A stretch of 64,000 nt of DNA from Lachnospiraceae bacterium (GTDB lineage: Bacteria > Bacillota > Clostridia > Lachnospirales > Lachnospiraceae): contig CABJAW010000008.1 of the NCBI GenBank assembly GCA_902363665.1, positions 62,001 to 126,000 of the forward strand, in the 5' to 3' direction. Each line of letters begins with the position of its first letter. Positions within the stretch are counted from its first letter, which is position 1. The notes under the pieces are model-generated. The model was not told where the DNA came from. It made no database searches and worked only from the letters and a program-made list of their open reading frames with translations. The position numbers and the translations under genes are program-made. This document shows positions 16,742 through 24,459 of the stretch, piece by piece.

Positions 16742-18061
16742 TTATTCTGCTGCCGTAGCTGCGTACTCAGTTGCCCATCCGTCTACGAATGCGCTTACAA
16801 CGCCATCCCATTCGCCTGTTCCCTGTGCATACTCAAGAAGTGCGCTTCCTACGCCATTTTTCCAGTTCTCAGACGGCATTGTGGTGAAGCACCATGCAAC
16901 AGAGGTCTTGCCTGCATCAATGTAAGCATTTGCTGCATCAAGAAGTGGGTTGTCTGCTACATACTCCTCTGTGAAGGTATCAAACGGAGTAGTAAAGCCC
17001 ATTTCCTTTGCAAGAGAGTTTCTTCCTTCATCACTGGTTACAACCCAGTTCAGGAAATCAAGAGTTGCCTGAATATCTTCCTCAGGTGCCTTGGAGTTTA
17101 CACACCAGTAGTTCTCAGAACCGGTGCAAAGTCCCTGATTCTCTTCTCCTTCTGCACCAATATAGATCGGAAGCATTCCAAGATCCTCATCTGCTACTTC
17201 GTTTCCTGTGATATCACCGTAAGCCCAGGTACCGTTCTGATAGAAGACTGCCTCTCCAAGTGCAAACTCAGAAGCTGCATCCTCACCTGTCATGCTTGCC
17301 AGCATAGTCGGCTCACACGTTGCATCTGTGATGTACAGATCCCAGATTGCCTTGTAATTGTCAAGATAAGTACCCTTGATCGCATCCGTAGAACTGATGT
17401 CATCTGCCTTGTACTCATAGTAGATCGGAAGGTTTGCCAGATGTGTCTTGAATCTCCAGTCAGAAGAGGAATCCATACCAGCTGAGGTAAATGCGCCCTC
17501 AACACCCAGCTCATCCTTGCGTGCCTGGATATCATCTGCAACTGCCTTTAAGGTATCAAAGCTTGTAATCTCGGAAGCATCCTTGATCACTGCTCCGTCC
17601 AGTGCACAGTAGTCAGCAAGAAGTGCCTTGTTGTAAATGATGCCGTAGGTCTCGATTACATAAGCAAGACCATATACGGAATCGCCATCCTTCAGTGCAA
17701 AGTCATCGCTCTTTAAGTGGCTGTATACGTCACTGTCTTTCAGATCCAGGCAGTAGTCTTTCCATGTTGCCAGACCAACCGGTCCATTTACCTGAAACAG
17801 GGTCGGAACTTCGTCTTTTGCCATCTCAGACTTCAGCGTGGACTCATACGTACCAGATGCTGCAGTCAGTACATTTACCTCTACTCCGGTCTGCTCTGTG
17901 TAGATCTTTGCCAGATCTTCCCACTGTGTTGCCTGCTCAGGCTTGAAGTTCAGGTAATAAACAGACCCCTTTGCTTCCTCTGCCTGTGTCGGGACAACTG
18001 CAAGTCCTGCTACCATGGCTGCTGACATTGCTGCTGCAAAATACTTTTTCATGTTTTTCAT
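16742..18061 (-). CDS. Extracellular sugar-binding protein of the first ABC importer (MalE-like)
   Basis: 439 residues; captures an oligosaccharide outside the cell for the two permeases downstream. N-terminal signal: MKNMKKYF, hydrophobic stretch AAAMSAAMVAGLAVV, then PTQA-EE, a type I signal peptidase site. The mature protein shows VYYLNFKPEQATQWEDLAKIY, EVPTLFQVNG, FYQNGTWAYGDI and TLDFLNWVVTSDEG, usual for solute-binding family 1. Unexpectedly there is no lipobox cysteine, so lipid anchoring, the normal mode in Gram-positive bacteria, is not available. Context with MalQ and alpha-glucosidases suggests malto- or isomalto-oligosaccharides. Confidence 0.93.
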   Translation of the reverse strand: MKNMKKYFAAAMSAAMVAGLAVVPTQAEEAKGSVYYLNFKPEQATQWEDLAKIYTEQTGVEVNVLTAASGTYESTLKSEMAKDEVPTLFQVNGPVGLATWKDYCLDLKDSDVYSHLKSDDFALKDGDSVYGLAYVIETYGIIYNKALLADYCALDGAVIKDASEITSFDTLKAVADDIQARKDELGVEGAFTSAGMDSSSDWRFKTHLANLPIYYEYKADDISSTDAIKGTYLDNYKAIWDLYITDATCEPTMLASMTGEDAASEFALGEAVFYQNGTWAYGDITGNEVADEDLGMLPIYIGAEGEENQGLCTGSENYWCVNSKAPEEDIQATLDFLNWVVTSDEGRNSLAKEMGFTTPFDTFTEEYVADNPLLDAANAYIDAGKTSVAWCFTTMPSENWKNGVGSALLEYAQGTGEWDGVVSAFVDGWATEYAATAAE

Positions 18062-18179
18062 TTTAGCCTCTCCTTTTCATTTCCTGTAACTGCCCGGCAT
18101 CCGTCGTATGCTTTGCACTTCTCAAAGCTCTGACCGACTGCAGACAGCTGCTGTTTCTGGTTCCTTTTTCATTTCCGGA

Positions 18180-18212
18180 AGCGTTATCGGTAACGCTCTC
18201 GGTAACGTTTCC
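18180..18212 (-). promoter_or_regulatory. Candidate LacI operators downstream of the binding-protein promoter
   Basis: AGCGTTA-TCGG-TAACGCT (18180-18197) is a perfect inverted repeat around a 4-base centre; a related GGTAACGTTTCC lies at 18201-18212. Both are just downstream of the predicted transcription start, a position where a bound LacI repressor would block transcription. Confidence 0.6.
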
Positions 18213-18225
18213 AATTCGTAGCTTC

Positions 18226-18254
18226 ATACTAGCACAAACAGAAAAGACATGCAA
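18226..18254 (-). promoter_or_regulatory. Promoter of the first binding-protein/permease operon
   Basis: Minus strand TTGCAT (18249-18254), 17-bp spacer, TAGTAT (18226-18231) with an upstream TGC extension. The -35 lies inside the terminator hairpin of the preceding acyltransferase operon. Confidence 0.6.
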
Positions 18255-18275
18255 GTGTTTTTGCATGTCTTTTCG
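18242..18275 (-). terminator. Terminator of the MBOAT/SGNH operon
   Basis: AAAAGACATGCAA and TTGCATGTCTTTT pair perfectly around a five- to seven-base loop, with flanking A and T runs. About 150 bp after the SGNH gene stop on the minus strand. Confidence 0.75.
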
Positions 18276-18425
18276 TCATTTCGTCAATTGTGTTAATTCC
18301 ATTTCGTCGTTTTTGTGCAGTTTGCTCATTCTTTTTCCTGATTTTCGTCTATATCCCTTGCTTCTTCCGCCAGTTTTCCTTTTTGCATTCGCTGTTTCAG
18401 CTTTCCCGCAAAGCACGCTCCGGCT

Positions 18426-19466
18426 TCAGTCTGCCGTATCTACAGGATTTTCCCTGAGCTTTGCCGCCTCGGCCTCGTACTTTTCAAGATCTTCATTCCA
18501 GGACGCATACGCCGCATCCGTCCGATGATCCTCCAGTTCATACGTTTCAGCCAGATATGCTCCGAGATGCACCGTCAGCTTTTCTGCTCCGTATGTGTTC
18601 AAATGCGTCTTATCCCGGAAATCGGTTTCAAAATCAATTACCTCCGGATTATCTCTTTGATAAAACAGGAACGGAACTCCATCCTCCTGCAGCTCCTTTT
18701 CCAGCGTCAGATTCAGTCCCTGCCTGCGGTCATATCGCTCCTGATCCGTCTCAATTCCAAACGGCACCGCAAACATCATAAACTCTGCTCCGTTTTCTTT
18801 GCACATCTCTTCGATCTTTTTTATATAGAAAAGACTGTTTTCCGGAACAGAAGCCGCATTTTCCGGGATTCCCGGATTATCCAGCTCGGTCACTGTATAA
18901 TCGATTCTTGCTCCCTTCTGAAAATTGTTGGAATGAAAATCCTTGTTTTCCAGCTCCTGCCATCTGGAATGATACTTCACAAACGGCACAAGATACGTAA
19001 ACAGCTCTTTCCATTCCGTATCCGGAAGCATTGTTTTCAGCATTTCCACCTTCACCCCATCAAGGCGCATTCCGTCAAATGCCTGGCGCAGCCGCTCTTC
19101 GGAATTGTACAGCTTTTTATTCCAAAGATAATAGCTTTCCATTGCAACTACCTTCGGCTTCTGATACCGAAATGCCTCTTTCAGCAAAAAATACGAGGTT
19201 GCTGCTGTCTGCTCCGGACTTCCCATCACATAAGAAGTGATCCCCTGTTCCTTCCAGAGCACATTTGGCTGTACCCCATAATAAAGATGGCTGCTGCCAA
19301 TAAAAAGTACATCCAGCGAATTCTTTTCCACGCTGTAAAATGAATGGATCTGATCCGTTTCCCCTGCTGTTTTTCTGCGCAGCACGTTACTGAGTGAGCA
19401 GAAGATCAGCAGTCCGCACAGAATAAAAAGAACGCAGCCGACTCCTGTGATACATTTTTTTCTCAT
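18426..19466 (-). CDS. Membrane-anchored SGNH-type hydrolase/acyltransferase partner of MBOAT (DltD/AlgX-like)
   Basis: 346 residues from ATG 19466, selected for its GGGAG site; the longer reading to 19760 runs through repeat DNA. A single N-terminal membrane helix (CVLFILCGLLIFCSLSNVL) leads to an extracellular domain. LFIGSSHLYYGV holds the serine of an SGNH block I, and DKTHLNTYGAEKL holds the Asp/His pair, so a Ser-His-Asp triad looks complete. It follows the MBOAT gene; together they probably move acyl (often acetyl) groups onto an envelope polymer or exopolysaccharide. The C-terminal 40 residues are charged and helical. Confidence 0.8.
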   Translation of the reverse strand: MRKKCITGVGCVLFILCGLLIFCSLSNVLRRKTAGETDQIHSFYSVEKNSLDVLFIGSSHLYYGVQPNVLWKEQGITSYVMGSPEQTAATSYFLLKEAFRYQKPKVVAMESYYLWNKKLYNSEERLRQAFDGMRLDGVKVEMLKTMLPDTEWKELFTYLVPFVKYHSRWQELENKDFHSNNFQKGARIDYTVTELDNPGIPENAASVPENSLFYIKKIEEMCKENGAEFMMFAVPFGIETDQERYDRRQGLNLTLEKELQEDGVPFLFYQRDNPEVIDFETDFRDKTHLNTYGAEKLTVHLGAYLAETYELEDHRTDAAYASWNEDLEKYEAEAAKLRENPVDTAD

Positions 19467-19484
19467 AAAATCTCCCTTTGCCTG

Positions 19485-19640
19485 ATTCGGGTCAAAGCGG
19501 ATATTCGCAATCCGCTTCGCTACTTGCTCATAACCTTTATCATATGTGAGCCTGTCTCGCTTATGATACAAGCAAGTCCCTACCCACTGCTTATTGCTCC
19601 GCGCAATTGAAGCAGGGGACTGGCTTGACTCGGTTAAAAC
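19485..19640. repeat. Composite dispersed repeat between MBOAT and SGNH genes
   Basis: Contains in order the REP palindrome AAGCGGAT-ATTCGCA-ATCCGCTT with GCTACTTGCTCA (a GTAG word on the minus strand), then the CTGCTTATTGC/GCAATTGAAGCAG hairpin, then GGGGACTGGCTTGACTC and GGTTAAAAC. It shows the modules co-occurring as one unit. Confidence 0.7.
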
Positions 19641-21127
19641 TGAAAATAGATAAACTGGCTTGCATCGTATCCCGGTCCGTATACACCGAAAATCAGAATT
19701 CCGAAAATCGCCGCATAGCAGATCAGCCACCGCAGCCATACACCCTGCTTTCCGATCCATTTGGTGACGCTGAAATTCAGATATCTGCAGATATCCGCAG
19801 CTGCCAGAATTCCCATAGATACGATCAGTACATTTCTCGTCTGCAATGTCAGCCCCATCGCAGAGAGGTTATCGCCCCAGGTAAACCAGCTCCCACCGGT
19901 CAGTCCCAGGATCTTCCTTACGATATCAATTCCCTGGCGCGTTGTCGCCCGGAAAAAAATCCAGCTGAAATCAACCAGGATAAACGTCGTCACCATCTGT
20001 AAAAGCCGATGGCTTGCCGCAGTTACATCCACGTGGAAAAACTGATGAAGACGCTCCCGTACCGGGCGCAGCCATTCGCCGATCACCTGGTATGCTCCGT
20101 TTAAACAGCCCCACAGCACATAATGCCAGCTCGCACCATGCCACAGACCACTGACGAAAAAGACAATCATGATATTGCGCCACTTACATAGTTTTCCCTT
20201 ACGGCTTCCACCAAGCGGAATATACAGATAGTCACGGAACCACCCGGAAAGTGAAATATGCCATCTTCTCCAAAATTCTGCCACGCTTCGTGACAGATAC
20301 GGTGTGTTGAAATTCTCCATTAGACGGAAGCCCATGACCTTAGCCGCTCCGATTGCGATATTGGAATAGCTGCCAAAATCACAGTAAATCTGAAATGCAA
20401 ACAGAATCGTCGCCAGCAGCAGCTGAAAACCGGTGCGCTCCGTATACGTATTGTATACAGCATCCACTGCCGTCCCCAGATATTCTGCCAGTACCACCTT
20501 CTGAAAATAACCATACAACATCAGAAGCAGTCCCTCACGCACCCGTTCAAATTCAAACCGGTGCTTTTCGTTTATCTGAAGCAGCAGATTTTTTGAACGT
20601 TCGATCGGACCAGCCACCAGCTGCGGAAAGAACGATACGAACAGCGCATATTTCAGGAAATTTTTTTCCGCATAAATATCATTCCGATATACGTCTACCG
20701 TATAGCTGAGTGCCTGAAATGTATAAAAGGAAATACCAACCGGAAGAATCACATCAAATGTCGGTGTCTGCGCCTGAATATGTACTGCCTGCAAAAGCCG
20801 GGCTACCGTATCTACCGCAAAATTAAAGTACTTGAAGAAAAACAGAATCGACAGGTTGCTGGCAAACGACAGTGCAACGTACCATTTCTTTCTTCGGCTG
20901 CGCACACCCTCATCCGAAATTTTCTCCGCAGATGAAAGCAGAAGACCGGACACATACGTGATCGCCGTTGATGTCAGCATCAAAAGCGCATACGTTGGAT
21001 TCCAGCACATATAGAAAAAGTAACTGCATGCCAGAAGAAAAATATAACGTACCCGGTGTGGTATCACATAATAAACAAGACACACAACCGGAAAAAAGAT
21101 CATAAACTCCAGAGAGTTAAATAACAT
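19634..21127 (-). CDS. MBOAT-family O-acyltransferase (AlgI/DltB-like)
   Basis: 497-residue polytopic membrane enzyme that passes acyl groups from the cytoplasm to an extracytoplasmic acceptor. Features: MLFNSLEFMIFFPVVCLVYY start, GISFYTFQALSYTVDVYR, FGSYSNIAIGAAKVMGF, FWRRWHISLSGWFRDYLYIPLGG and FVSGLWHGASWHYVLWG, where the tryptophan-flanked histidine of WHGASWH is the catalytic residue of the family. GGAGGAAG precedes ATG 21127. The next gene is a membrane SGNH protein, the usual partner. The acceptor (polysaccharide, teichoic acid or peptidoglycan) is not indicated by other genes here. Confidence 0.93.
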   Translation of the reverse strand: MLFNSLEFMIFFPVVCLVYYVIPHRVRYIFLLACSYFFYMCWNPTYALLMLTSTAITYVSGLLLSSAEKISDEGVRSRRKKWYVALSFASNLSILFFFKYFNFAVDTVARLLQAVHIQAQTPTFDVILPVGISFYTFQALSYTVDVYRNDIYAEKNFLKYALFVSFFPQLVAGPIERSKNLLLQINEKHRFEFERVREGLLLMLYGYFQKVVLAEYLGTAVDAVYNTYTERTGFQLLLATILFAFQIYCDFGSYSNIAIGAAKVMGFRLMENFNTPYLSRSVAEFWRRWHISLSGWFRDYLYIPLGGSRKGKLCKWRNIMIVFFVSGLWHGASWHYVLWGCLNGAYQVIGEWLRPVRERLHQFFHVDVTAASHRLLQMVTTFILVDFSWIFFRATTRQGIDIVRKILGLTGGSWFTWGDNLSAMGLTLQTRNVLIVSMGILAAADICRYLNFSVTKWIGKQGVWLRWLICYAAIFGILIFGVYGPGYDASQFIYFQF

Positions 21128-21276
21128 AAGAAAACTTCCTCCGAACTTAATTTCTGTACCAATATGACAGATGGGAGAATGCTCCCACTATACAGTCACT
21201 GCCTATCATAATTCGAAACACCGTGTCTGTCAATCGCAGACTTTCTCTGTTTTTCCAAAACGTGTAATTCTTTTTC

Positions 21277-22521
21277 CTATTCCGGCGCAGCCTGCTCCCG
21301 CTCATGGCGCATCCAGAGTACCTCCTGGCGCTCTTTTTTATCTTCCGGCCTGTTCTCCTGTTTATCTTCCGCCCTGTTCTCCGGCTTCACAGAAACCGGC
21401 CGAAATCCAATCGACCTTGCAAAAGAAATTGCCTCCTGATAATCACTCCGGACTCTGACCATGATTTCATCTGCTTCCAACTGCTCATAAGCATACGCAA
21501 TCGCAGCCCGACACATTTCCGTACCGTATCCCTGTCTCCGATACGCCTCATCCAGCATATATTGAAGCTCCAGAATCACCGGATTCTCCTGATCCTGTGC
21601 ATCTTCGCCATCCTCGATACTCTTTTGCATATCCGGCCTTTCTTCCAGAGCCGAAAAACCACAGCAGCCGATCACACACTCCCGTATCCTTTCTGTCTGT
21701 CCGCCTGTCTCACCAGCTGTAATATCTGTCACTATTTCTGCCCGTCCGCCTGTCTCACCAGCTGTAATATCTGTCACTATTTCTACCCGTCTGCCTGTCT
21801 CACCAGCTGTAATATCTGTCACTATTTCTACCCGTCCGCCTGTCTTACCGGCTGTAATGTCTGTCACTATTTCTGCCCGTCCGCCTGTCTTACCGGCTGC
21901 CACATCTGCCGTACCATCCTTTGCAAAAAATATTTTCTCAGATCCAACGGCTTCGCACCGCTCCTTTTCTTCAGAATCCGTACGTTCTTTATCAAGCACC
22001 ACGCTCCATAATCCGTAGCCATACAGCCGGTACTGACTGCCAATATAGGATTCCAGCCTGCTCTTTTCAAAACTATCTGTTTCTTCTGCGTCCTTCCGCG
22101 CCTTTTCCATCCCGCTTTGGTGATCGATCCGGCTCAGCACCCGCCAGTCATCCACGATCATTTCCCGCAATGTCAGCCTTCTTGTCCGTGCGATCGTCAC
22201 CGGAAGTCCATGATACCGCTGCAGATATTTCTCCAGCTCCTGCAACTCCAGCTTCTCCGGCTCTTCCACGACCAGATCCGTTCCATTAAAAAATGCATCA
22301 CTTTCTCCGGCAACTCCCACGCAGGCAATTCCAAGCTTTGATATCTGCTCTGCAAGCTCCCTGTCGTCCGTGAGTACAAGAATATGCTCCATCTCCTGCA
22401 GTTTTTCCGAAAACCAGACCCCCTTCCGACAGGGAATCCCTTTTTTCTGCAGCGCCAGAAAAACCCGTTCCGACCGTGTCGTTTTGTTTTCCTCAATTTT
22501 ATACCATACTGATCTGAGCAT
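21277..22521 (-). CDS. GNAT-like acetyltransferase with an internal 45-bp tandem repeat
   Basis: 414 residues from ATG 22521 (MLRSVWYKIEENKT), which has AAAGGCGG upstream; a TTG reading at 22590 is less likely. An N-terminal HAD-like or regulatory portion (HILVLTDDRELAEQISKLGI) is followed by a GNAT fold split into two parts: CVIGCCGFSALEERP and LELQYMLDEAYRRQGYGTEMCRAAI, where RRQGYG is the acetyl-CoA loop. Between its strands, residues about 225-295 hold five copies of a 15-residue unit (IVTDITAGETGGRAE). The C terminus repeats PENRAEDKQENRPEDKK. Substrate unknown; no operon partner. Confidence 0.7.
   Translation of the reverse strand: MLRSVWYKIEENKTTRSERVFLALQKKGIPCRKGVWFSEKLQEMEHILVLTDDRELAEQISKLGIACVGVAGESDAFFNGTDLVVEEPEKLELQELEKYLQRYHGLPVTIARTRRLTLREMIVDDWRVLSRIDHQSGMEKARKDAEETDSFEKSRLESYIGSQYRLYGYGLWSVVLDKERTDSEEKERCEAVGSEKIFFAKDGTADVAAGKTGGRAEIVTDITAGKTGGRVEIVTDITAGETGRRVEIVTDITAGETGGRAEIVTDITAGETGGQTERIRECVIGCCGFSALEERPDMQKSIEDGEDAQDQENPVILELQYMLDEAYRRQGYGTEMCRAAIAYAYEQLEADEIMVRVRSDYQEAISFARSIGFRPVSVKPENRAEDKQENRPEDKKERQEVLWMRHEREQAAPE
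21700..21912. repeat. 45-bp coding tandem repeat, about five units
   Basis: Units of 45 bp differ by only a few bases (GETGG, GKTGG, GETGR variants) and keep the frame. Located inside the GNAT-like gene. Confidence 0.9.
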
Positions 22522-22597
22522 GCTCAGCCACCGCCTTTCTTCTATCCCGCCCAAACCTGATTTCAGTCGAACGCATATCTTTCTTGCCAATCCCGCC

Positions 22598-22626
22598 TTG
22601 TAAAAAAAACATTTTCGAATTACAAT
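22598..22626 (+). promoter_or_regulatory. Promoter of sdaAB-sdaAA
   Basis: TTGTAA (22598-22603), 17-bp spacer, TACAAT (22621-22626), about 50 bases before the sdaAB start. Confidence 0.6.
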
Positions 22627-22682
22627 GATGTTAAGTAAAAGGAGATACGCACAGTCTTCATCAAACGAAAGGATTTTATTTT

Positions 22683-23342
22683 ATGAATATTTACGATATT
22701 TTAGGTCCCGTCATGGTCGGCCCTTCCAGCTCTCATACCGCCGGAGCGGTACGAATCGGACTGATCACCCGGCGGCTCCTTGGTGCCGCGCCTGTACACG
22801 CGGAAATTTTCCTTTCCGGTTCCTTTGCAGCTACCGGCACCGGACACGGCACAGACCGTGCGCTGATCGCCGGGCTGCTCGGCATGCAGCCGGACGACAT
22901 CCGCATTCCGGACAGCTTTTCATTTGCAGCAGAAGCCGGACTTACCTTTACGTTCCACAAAATCAACCTAAAGGACGCACATCCAAATACCGCCATCCTG
23001 CGCGTTTCTTCTGCAGACGGACGGACTCTGGAGGTACAGGCGGCTTCTCTTGGCGGCGGCCGTATTCTGGTTAATCGGCTCGACGGTATCCGTGTAAATT
23101 TTACCGGCGATGCACCAACCCTGATCGTCCACAACCTCGACAAGCCCGGCTGCGTTGCCAATGTGACCTCTCTGCTCTCCAGAAATGGGGTCAACATCGC
23201 CACGATGCAGCTTTACCGCAACTACCGCGGAGGCTATGCCGTTATGGTCGTTGAAACCGATCAGAATATTGCGGCTGAAACACTTGAACTGCTGCGTCAC
23301 CTGGACGGAGTAACAAAGGTGACTTACCTTGCGGCAGATTAA
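22683..23342 (+). CDS. sdaAB: L-serine ammonia-lyase, iron-sulfur-dependent, beta subunit
   Basis: 219 residues. Regulatory/structural subunit of the [4Fe-4S] serine dehydratase that makes pyruvate and ammonia from L-serine. N-terminal DILGPVMVGPSSSHTAGAVR is diagnostic, with FLSGSFAATGTGHGTDRAL next. The last 75 residues form an ACT domain (IVHNLDKPGCVANVTSLLSR). AAAGGA precedes ATG 22683. The alpha-subunit gene starts 54 bp downstream. Confidence 0.96.
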   Translation: MNIYDILGPVMVGPSSSHTAGAVRIGLITRRLLGAAPVHAEIFLSGSFAATGTGHGTDRALIAGLLGMQPDDIRIPDSFSFAAEAGLTFTFHKINLKDAHPNTAILRVSSADGRTLEVQAASLGGGRILVNRLDGIRVNFTGDAPTLIVHNLDKPGCVANVTSLLSRNGVNIATMQLYRNYRGGYAVMVVETDQNIAAETLELLRHLDGVTKVTYLAAD

Positions 23343-23396
23343 CTGTTTTGCTTTCTTTCCATTTTACTGCAAATTTCAAAATTTTGGAGGATTTTT

Positions 23397-24317
23397 ATGG
23401 CATTTGAATCTTTTGAGCAGATCGTACAGGTCTGTCAGGAAAAGTCTGTTTCCTTTGCAGAGGCCGTAATTGGGGAAGACATGAAAGACCGGCTCGTAAC
23501 ACGGGAAGCCACGCTGGAGAAAATGCGATATATCTGGAACAGCATGCTTGAAGCAGGAAGATCATACGATGAGAACCGCATTTCCACAAGTGGGCTCGTC
23601 GGCGGAGACGGCGGACGTATGAGCCATTATGCCGACAGCGGACATACGCTCTGTGGCGACCGTATGAGCCGCGTCATTGCACAGGCACTGCAGATGGGCG
23701 AATCCAACGCCTGCATGAAACGGATCGTTGCGGCTCCGACAGCCGGCGCCTGCGGAGTACTTCCTGCAGTTCTGATCCCGCTTTTTGAAGAAACCAAACA
23801 GGACTGCACCTCATCGGCATCTGCTTCCGAAGCTCCCGTTCTCACGGAAGACGATTTCGTGCTTTCCCTCTTCGTCGCAGCCGGTATTGGACAGGTCATC
23901 GCCACGCGTGCAAGTATCGCAGGCGCCTCCGGCGGCTGTCAGGCCGAGATCGGATCCGCCTCCGCAATGGCAGCCGGTGCGCTCGTCTTTCTGCGCGGCG
24001 GCAGCTGCGATGCAATCGTACAGTCTGCTGCCATGAGCCTGAAAAATCTGCTGGGACTCGTCTGTGATCCCGTCTCTGGTCTTGTGGAGGTTCCCTGCGT
24101 CAAACGAAATGTAATCGGCGCAGTCAATGCCATGTCTGCCGCAGATATGGCATTGGCCGGAATCAAAAGTATGATTCCGGCCGATCAGGTGGTTGATGCT
24201 ATGAAAGAGGTCGGAGACCTCATGGATGTCTCATTGCGTGAAACAGGCCGCGGCGGACTCGCCGCTACCAGAGAAGCAATTGAAATCACAAAAAAAATTC
24301 AGGGAATCTCCAAGTAA
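23397..24317 (+). CDS. sdaAA: L-serine ammonia-lyase, iron-sulfur-dependent, alpha subunit
   Basis: 306 residues; catalytic subunit holding the [4Fe-4S] cluster that binds and activates serine. AAPTAGACGVLPAV, GASGGCQAEIGSASAMAAGA and GLVCDPVSGLVEVPCVKRN supply the conserved cysteines. Starts at ATG 23397 after TTGGAGGAT. With sdaAB it forms a two-gene operon with a promoter at 22598 and a terminator at 24364. The split alpha/beta form is the usual one in anaerobic Firmicutes and is oxygen-sensitive. Confidence 0.96.
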   Translation: MAFESFEQIVQVCQEKSVSFAEAVIGEDMKDRLVTREATLEKMRYIWNSMLEAGRSYDENRISTSGLVGGDGGRMSHYADSGHTLCGDRMSRVIAQALQMGESNACMKRIVAAPTAGACGVLPAVLIPLFEETKQDCTSSASASEAPVLTEDDFVLSLFVAAGIGQVIATRASIAGASGGCQAEIGSASAMAAGALVFLRGGSCDAIVQSAAMSLKNLLGLVCDPVSGLVEVPCVKRNVIGAVNAMSAADMALAGIKSMIPADQVVDAMKEVGDLMDVSLRETGRGGLAATREAIEITKKIQGISK

Positions 24318-24363
24318 GAATCCCTTCCATTCTGATCCGGTGCATGAACATTCGCGTTTCATC

Positions 24364-24399
24364 AATCCCACACCCTTTTTGCGGCGTGGGATTTTTTAA
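24364..24399 (+). terminator. Terminator of sdaAB-sdaAA
   Basis: AATCCCACACC, loop, GGCGTGGGATTTTTT: ten-base stem followed by a T run, about 50 bases after the sdaAA stop. Confidence 0.85.
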
Positions 24400-24452
24400 C
24401 CGAATCAAGCAAGCAGCGAAGCGAATTGTGACTATCTGCTTTGACACACACT
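24399..24452. repeat. REP-like copy after sdaAA
   Basis: AACCGAATCAAGCAAGCAGC then GAAGCGAATTGTGACTATC and TGCTTTGAC: the plus-strand version of the unit at 63786, with GCAG in place of GTAG and a weakened stem. Confidence 0.55.
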
Positions 24453-24459
24453 CCGCCTT

